Origin: an uncultured Candidatus Saccharibacteria bacterium
GTDB taxonomy: Bacteria > Patescibacteria > Saccharimonadia > Saccharimonadales > UBA5946
NCBI GenBank assembly: GCA_946886435.1
Contig: CAMPIR010000028.1
Location: 1-9,098, forward strand
DNA: 9,098 nucleotides
Direction of reading: 5' to 3'
A program made the translations under genes and the position numbers. Each line of letters starts with the position of its first letter. Positions within the stretch are counted from its first letter, which is position 1. Below, in pieces: positions 6,091-9,098 of this stretch. Under the pieces are notes generated by a model, which saw nothing but the letters and a program-made list of their open reading frames with translations, was not told where the DNA came from and did not search any database.

Positions 6091-6764
6091 AACCGATCCG
6101 AACCAAGGCTATTGTCCTCCGACGCACAAATTACGCCGAGGCTGATCGCATTCTACAGCTACTGACGCCGTCTCATGGCAAGGTGAGCGTTATCGCCAAA
6201 GGTGTTCGACGTGAAAAAAGTAAACTCGCCGGTGGCATCGAGCTGTTCGCTATCTGCGATGTTTCGATCATACCTGGAAAGGGCGATATGGGGACGCTGA
6301 CGAGCTCACGGCTCGACACGTTTTATTCGCATATCATGGAGGAATACGACCGGCTTCAGTTCGGTTACGAAGCTATCAAACAGGTCAGTATGGCGGCAGA
6401 GGCCGTTGCTGATCCGGCGTTTTTTGAACTGCTGGCAACGGTGCTCGCCTCACTCGATAACCACGAAATAAACGACAAGATTACCGAGACATGGTTTTGG
6501 CTGCAACTGGCGATCTTACTCGGGGTTGGGCTCAACCTCGCAACTGATGAAAACGGTATGAAACTGGTCGAAGAAAGTCAGTATAATTTTTCGGATGATT
6601 CGATGTCTTTCGTGTACCACGAACAAGGTAGGTTCACGACCGAGCATATCAAACTACTCCGTCTCCTCAGTGCGCAACCTCCGCATGTTGCTCAGCATGT
6701 CCGTGGAATAAACGAACTGATCAGTGAATGTTTGTGGCTGGCTGAACGGAGTTTTGCTCACTAA
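6087..6764 (+). CDS. recO: DNA repair protein RecO
   Basis: RecO is a recombination mediator that anneals single strands and, with RecR, helps load RecA onto SSB-coated DNA. The 225-residue protein has the N-terminal OB-fold with the family start TKAIVLRRTNYAEADRI (6-22), LTPSHGKVSVIAKGVRR (26-42) and LAGGIELF (47-54), then the all-helical C-terminal domain (about 85-225). Many RecO proteins carry a C-terminal CxxC...CxxC zinc site. Here only C57 and C214 exist, so the zinc finger is absent, as in E. coli RecO. The start is GTG at 6087, overlapping the regulator stop (GTGA). The purine-rich AGAGGAGCGAGGA (6066-6078) upstream serves as ribosome binding site. Linkage to a two-component pair is unusual. 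Confidence 0.93.
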   Translation: MKPIRTKAIVLRRTNYAEADRILQLLTPSHGKVSVIAKGVRREKSKLAGGIELFAICDVSIIPGKGDMGTLTSSRLDTFYSHIMEEYDRLQFGYEAIKQVSMAAEAVADPAFFELLATVLASLDNHEINDKITETWFWLQLAILLGVGLNLATDENGMKLVEESQYNFSDDSMSFVYHEQGRFTTEHIKLLRLLSAQPPHVAQHVRGINELISECLWLAERSFAH

Positions 6765-6798
6765 AAAGAGAAAACCTCGCCATTGGCTATGGCGAGGT
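6763..6798 (-). terminator. Intrinsic terminator of the 6804-7556 gene
   Basis: A perfect 10-bp stem (6774-6783 with 6789-6798, arms ACCTCGCCAT/ATGGCGAGGT) closes a 5-base loop. Read on the minus strand it is followed by TTTTCTCTTTTTAG, a U-rich tail, and it begins 5 bases after the TGA of the minus-strand gene. On the plus strand the hairpin follows recO by 9 bases but has an A-rich flank before it and no T-run after it, so it should terminate leftward transcription far better than recO transcription. Confidence 0.85.
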
Positions 6799-6803
6799 GG
6801 TGC

Positions 6804-7556
6804 TCAGTCGCGAGCGATTCCCATGTGTTGTGCGAGCGATTTGACCGGGAATGGTCCGCACGCGGCGTCTAGGAGCGTAAGGCGTATCACTGGGTTGTGA
6901 ACGACCGTTTCATTGATCCAGGTGGCGCGCGCGATATACAGGGCACGCCGCCGTTCAAAGAGACCTGCGAACGTGATCAACCGCATCAGGTTGTCGAGCT
7001 CGTAGCGACGCTTGTTGCCCGTACGAAGTGTTGCCTGTGCCTGTTCGAGCATGGTCCGCGCTTCGATGCTGTGTGGATTGAGCAGGAGCTCGGCTTCAGC
7101 CTTGCAGCTGAGGGTGATTGCATGCTCAAGTTCAACTCTGGTTTCGGGGAGTGATGATTTCCGAAACCTCAGTATCGTGCGAAATGCTCGTTCGGCGCCG
7201 GAGAACAGATCGAGTGCGTCGTAGACCTCACCCTTACGGATCAGGTGCGCCGCCTCTTCTCGATCCATGCGCTCGTGGGTGACGGGGTCGAAGGCCATGA
7301 AATGCTCACGTGCCCTGCGGAACCACCCATCGGCCGCATCATGCTCTCCCTTGAGGCTGGCCGTGACGGCCAGCTTGGTCTCAACGAGCGTCAGGCGGTA
7401 TTTAACCTCTATACGCTCCTCAGGAGAACGGGTGTGGCGGAGCGTCATGAGTAGCGCGTCATGTTTACCAAGCAAGGCCTGATAGGCGCACTCCAGATCA
7501 CCCGCGGCAATCTGACGCTTGATGCGTTTCAGACTGGTGTACCGGGGACGTGGCAA
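6804..7556 (-). CDS. Uncharacterised helical (TPR-like) protein, 250 aa
   Basis: I do not recognise this protein. It is predicted almost wholly alpha-helical, cytoplasmic and Arg/Glu-rich, with no membrane segment or signal peptide. Helix pairs resemble degenerate tetratricopeptide repeats: ASLKGEHDAADGWFRRAREHF (66-86) and HLIRKGEVYDALDLF (104-118) continuing AERAFRTIL (121-129), each with the small-residue/aromatic pattern of TPRs. A basic N-terminus (residues 3-14) and ERRR (201-204) could bind nucleic acid or acidic partners. The start is TTG at 7556. It is the furthest possible start because TAA precedes it in frame, and AAGGAG lies seven bases upstream. It has its own promoter and terminator and is transcribed towards recO. 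A protein-protein scaffold role is plausible but unproven. Confidence 0.75.
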   Translation of the reverse strand: MPRPRYTSLKRIKRQIAAGDLECAYQALLGKHDALLMTLRHTRSPEERIEVKYRLTLVETKLAVTASLKGEHDAADGWFRRAREHFMAFDPVTHERMDREEAAHLIRKGEVYDALDLFSGAERAFRTILRFRKSSLPETRVELEHAITLSCKAEAELLLNPHSIEARTMLEQAQATLRTGNKRRYELDNLMRLITFAGLFERRRALYIARATWINETVVHNPVIRLTLLDAACGPFPVKSLAQHMGIARD

Positions 7557-7583
7557 TTACTTACTCCTTAGATCTAGGGTACT

Positions 7584-7606
7584 CACAGCTCGCATATACG
7601 ACTGTG
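7584..7606 (-). promoter_or_regulatory. 5'-leader hairpin of the 6804-7556 gene
   Basis: Read on the minus strand, CACAGTCG and CGA(G)CTGTG form an 8-bp stem with one bulged G and a TATATG loop, near the 5' end of the predicted ~55-base leader. The Shine-Dalgarno AAGGAG downstream is left free. It could stabilise the 5' end or bind a regulator. It matches no riboswitch class I know. Confidence 0.35.
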
Positions 7607-7646
7607 CACAATAGACTATTTTAACATAAAAACTATAAACTTACAA
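7603..7646 (-). promoter_or_regulatory. Sigma-70-type promoter of the 6804-7556 gene with start-site palindromes
   Basis: On the minus strand TTGTAA (7646-7641), a 17-base spacer and TGT-TAAAAT (hexamer 7623-7618, extended -10) make the best promoter in the window. The predicted start is near 7611, leaving about 55 untranslated bases. Two palindromes cover the start: AATAGACTATT (7610-7620) and TGTGCACA (7603-7610). This is where a repressor would sit. Confidence 0.7.
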
Positions 7647-7653
7647 TAGAATG

Positions 7654-7695
7654 AAAAAATCCCCCGTCCCAGCACTGTCTTTGGCTGGGCGGGGG
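7654..7695 (-). terminator. Intrinsic terminator of the 7714-8229 gene
   Basis: Arms 7661-7673 (CCCCCGTCCCAGC) and 7684-7695 (GCTGGGCGGGGG) form a 12-bp GC-rich stem with a single bulged base. On the minus strand it is followed by ATTTTTTCATT, a U-tract. It starts 18 bases after the gene's stop and lies directly before the -35 box of the next minus-strand gene, so the two genes form separate transcription units. Confidence 0.88.
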
Positions 7696-7713
7696 TGATC
7701 ATTCGTACACGGC

Positions 7714-8229
7714 TCAGAACAGGCTCTTGAGCATGTGCCGATGGCGACGTGCGTTCTGCTCCTTGCGCTTCTGCTCTGAACTCAGCGCATCGGTTCCGAA
7801 GATGATGTTCGGGTCTTCACCCCAGACGCGGAGCACGCTGCTGACAACGTGTGCCTCGTAGGTGCAGGCTTGCATCATCTGACGGAGTTCAGTAACTTGG
7901 CCTGATGAGAAGGCTTCACTACTGATGATCTCCAGACACTGTTGGAATTCCACCAGTGCATCCTGCAGCTTTTCGGATGACGAACCAATCCAGTCGGACG
8001 GGTTGTTGCGTGCTGCTTTTGCGAGCAGGGCACCGTGCAACAAGCGATACCGAGCTCGAACCACAGGTGTGGCCTGGTCCCAGTGCACTTTCCTGGATTC
8101 CTCCAGTTGAGACTGCATCCGCCGGATACTGTCCGTGTCGCGCGTGCGACGAAGACGGTTTTCGATCGCGAGCAGGGTGTTGAGCAGGCCATTCGACGAC
8201 TGTGCGATAACCACGGCGTTCACCACCAA
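7714..8229 (-). CDS. Uncharacterised helical protein, 171 aa, basic C-terminus
   Basis: I do not recognise this protein. It is predicted alpha-helical and soluble: helices at about 5-27, 30-50, 53-75, 83-105 and 110-136, then a K/R/H-rich tail (153-168, EQKRKEQNARRHRHML) ending KSLF. Its middle (RARYRLLHGALLAKAARNN, 58-76, then EKLQDALVEF, 86-95) has the same look as the helix pairs of the neighbouring 250-residue protein, so distant paralogy is possible. The N-terminus is uncertain. TTG at 8229, GTG at 8226, 8223 and 8214 are all in frame. GGTGGTG (8227-8221) could serve as ribosome binding site for the GTG at 8214. A six-codon ATG ORF overlaps this area in another frame. The gene has its own promoter and a strong terminator. 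Confidence 0.68.
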   Translation of the reverse strand: MVVNAVVIAQSSNGLLNTLLAIENRLRRTRDTDSIRRMQSQLEESRKVHWDQATPVVRARYRLLHGALLAKAARNNPSDWIGSSSEKLQDALVEFQQCLEIISSEAFSSGQVTELRQMMQACTYEAHVVSSVLRVWGEDPNIIFGTDALSSEQKRKEQNARRHRHMLKSLF

Positions 8230-8240
8230 TCAAAGTTCAT
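8220..8240 (-). other. Possible six-codon leader ORF (MNFDWW) overlapping the 171-aa gene start
   Basis: The only ATG between the promoter and the 171-aa gene, at 8240, opens MNFDWW and stops at TGA (8222-8220), overlapping the candidate TTG and GTG starts in another frame. It has no Shine-Dalgarno. It may be chance, a coupling leader peptide, or the true N-terminus separated from the main frame by a one-base loss. Confidence 0.25.
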
Positions 8241-8267
8241 GTAATGTACGGATATGATCGTCGAGCT

Positions 8268-8296
8268 ATAGTATAAGCAAACAGGATTTTTGTCAA
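8268..8296 (-). promoter_or_regulatory. Promoter of the 7714-8229 gene
   Basis: Read on the minus strand, a perfect TTGACA (8296-8291) is followed after 17 bases by TACTAT (8273-8268). The overlapping TATACT (8275-8270) gives a 15-base spacer. The expected start near 8261 leaves about 20-35 untranslated bases, depending on the start codon used. Confidence 0.65.
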
Positions 8297-8339
8297 TGAC
8301 CTATTATCGGATACATTGATGTGCTAACAGAGAAGAATC

Positions 8340-8358
8340 TGCTATACTGACAACCAAT
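8340..8358 (+). promoter_or_regulatory. Extended -10 promoter of glyS
   Basis: TGC-TATACT (hexamer 8343-8348) lies 10 bases before the ATG, giving a leader of about three bases. No -35 is seen at 16-18 bases and no Shine-Dalgarno precedes the ATG. The same TGC-TATACT string precedes the flippase gene at 1338-1346. Confidence 0.6.
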
Positions 8359-9098
8359 ATGACGAAAGAGACAAAGTTAGAAGACATTGTGAGTCTAGCC
8401 AAGCGGCGCGGCTTTATATTTCCTGGTTCAGACGTGTATGGGGGCCTCAGCGGTACCTGGGACTACGGCCCACTCGGAACCGCGCTCAAGCGTAATATCA
8501 CCGACCTGTGGTGGCAGATGTTTGTCGAGGAACGTGATGACATGTATGGTGTTGATGCCAGTATCCTGATGAACCAAAAGGTCTGGCAGGCCAGCGGTCA
8601 CGTTGATACGTTTACCGACCCGCTCGTTGAGTGCAGCAACTGCAACGCCCGCCACCGCGCCGACAAACTCGACGATCCTAACAAATGCCCGACGTGTGGC
8701 AAAACCGGAACATTTGGTGAGCCCGTACAGTTTAATATGATGTTTAAAACCGTTGTTGGCCCTAAGTGGGGCGCAGCAAAAGCGCAACTTGGTGATTATA
8801 TGACCGGTGAATTAGTTGCTATAGATAAAGACGGAAACGAAGTAGAAGGTACCAGATTCAAACTTCGAAAAGACAATAACTTTGATGCCGCTATGCTCTA
8901 TGAACAGAGCGCAGAGTCCTACCTCCGCCCTGAAACTGCCCAGGGTATATTTACGAACTACAAGAACGTCGTCGATGTTTTTTACCCTGACCTACCGTTC
9001 GGTATCGCCCAACAGGGCAAAGCATTCCGTAACGAGATCAGCCCACGTGACTTCGTGTTTCGTTCACGTGAGTTTGAGCAGATGGAGATCGAGTATTT
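8359..9098 (+). CDS. glyS: Glycyl-tRNA synthetase, single-chain class II type, N-terminal part (runs off window)
   Basis: GlyRS attaches glycine to tRNA-Gly. This is the homodimeric single-chain type found in eukaryotes, archaea and many bacteria, not the alpha2-beta2 GlyQ/GlyS type of E. coli. The 246 visible codons show GFIFPGSDVYGGLSGTWDYGPLG (18-40), a zinc-type pair of CxxC sites (C92/C95 and C110/C113), FNMMFKTVVGP (125-135), YLRPETAQGIFTNYKNV (188-204) and class II motif 2 GKAFRNEISPR (220-230) followed by EFEQMEIEY. Between FNMMFKTVVGP and YLRPETAQ lie about 52 residues, where the Thermus enzyme, as I recall it, has about 12, so there is an insertion of about 40. The reading frame is open to the window end, and motif 3 and the anticodon domain lie beyond. 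The start is the ATG 10 bases after the promoter box. Confidence 0.96.
   Translation, partial: MTKETKLEDIVSLAKRRGFIFPGSDVYGGLSGTWDYGPLGTALKRNITDLWWQMFVEERDDMYGVDASILMNQKVWQASGHVDTFTDPLVECSNCNARHRADKLDDPNKCPTCGKTGTFGEPVQFNMMFKTVVGPKWGAAKAQLGDYMTGELVAIDKDGNEVEGTRFKLRKDNNFDAAMLYEQSAESYLRPETAQGIFTNYKNVVDVFYPDLPFGIAQQGKAFRNEISPRDFVFRSREFEQMEIEY

Noticed and set aside
7569..7576. TAGATCTA palindrome in the leader of the 250-aa gene as an operator
   Set aside because: Only 8 bases, directly next to the AAGGAG site, and of a length expected by chance.
8222..8240. Tryptophan-type attenuator at the MNFDWW mini-ORF
   Set aside because: The two Trp codons are followed at once by the main gene. There is no terminator/antiterminator hairpin pair and no amino-acid biosynthesis gene downstream.
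8428..8787. Antisense 119-codon frame under glyS
   Set aside because: The plus strand encodes unmistakable GlyRS motifs over the same bases, and the antisense frame has no start signals.

Overview
The window looks like a chromosomal segment of a Patescibacteria (CPR) genome, most likely Candidatus Saccharibacteria (TM7). This is inferred from gene content and protein style, since no marker was searched. The pointers are compact housekeeping genes with ATGA/GTGA overlaps, a membrane-anchored 'QANPLL...DYPKTWSVYV' protein of a kind I associate with that lineage, a short ExoVII large subunit, and a single-chain GlyRS. UGA acts as a normal stop: XseB, the histidine kinase and the response regulator all end on UGA at their expected family lengths, so the UGA=Gly code of SR1/Gracilibacteria does not apply.

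Layout. (1) 1-1312, minus strand: a Trm11/TrmG10-like THUMP-type methyltransferase followed 2 bases later by rpmA (L27, cut by the window edge). (2) 1313-1352: a 40-bp divergent promoter. (3) 1353-4201, plus strand: one tight operon of a UPF0104 flippase-like membrane protein, xseA, xseB and a membrane-anchored FAM173-like methyltransferase. (4) 4265-4918: a single-pass extracytoplasmic PsbP-like protein with its own promoter. (5) 4967-6764: an operon of a soluble histidine kinase, a receiver-only response regulator and recO, joined by 4-base overlaps. (6) 6804-8229, minus strand: two unrecognised helical proteins, each with its own promoter and intrinsic terminator, both apparently starting with TTG. 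(7) 8359-9098: glyS, 5' part only.

Functional picture: DNA repair (ExoVII, RecO), translation (L27, GlyRS, a probable RNA methylase) and envelope proteins dominate. The least explained parts are the phosphorelay coupled to recO, the FAM173-like methyltransferase in the ExoVII operon, and the helical-protein pair between recO and glyS. A window-wide pattern also stands out: first genes of transcripts have a TATACT-like -10 box only 6-10 bases before the start codon and no usable Shine-Dalgarno, whereas several downstream genes have clear AGGAG sites. This suggests leaderless or near-leaderless initiation. No tRNA, rRNA, CRISPR array, insertion sequence or gene-free stretch over 300 bases was seen.
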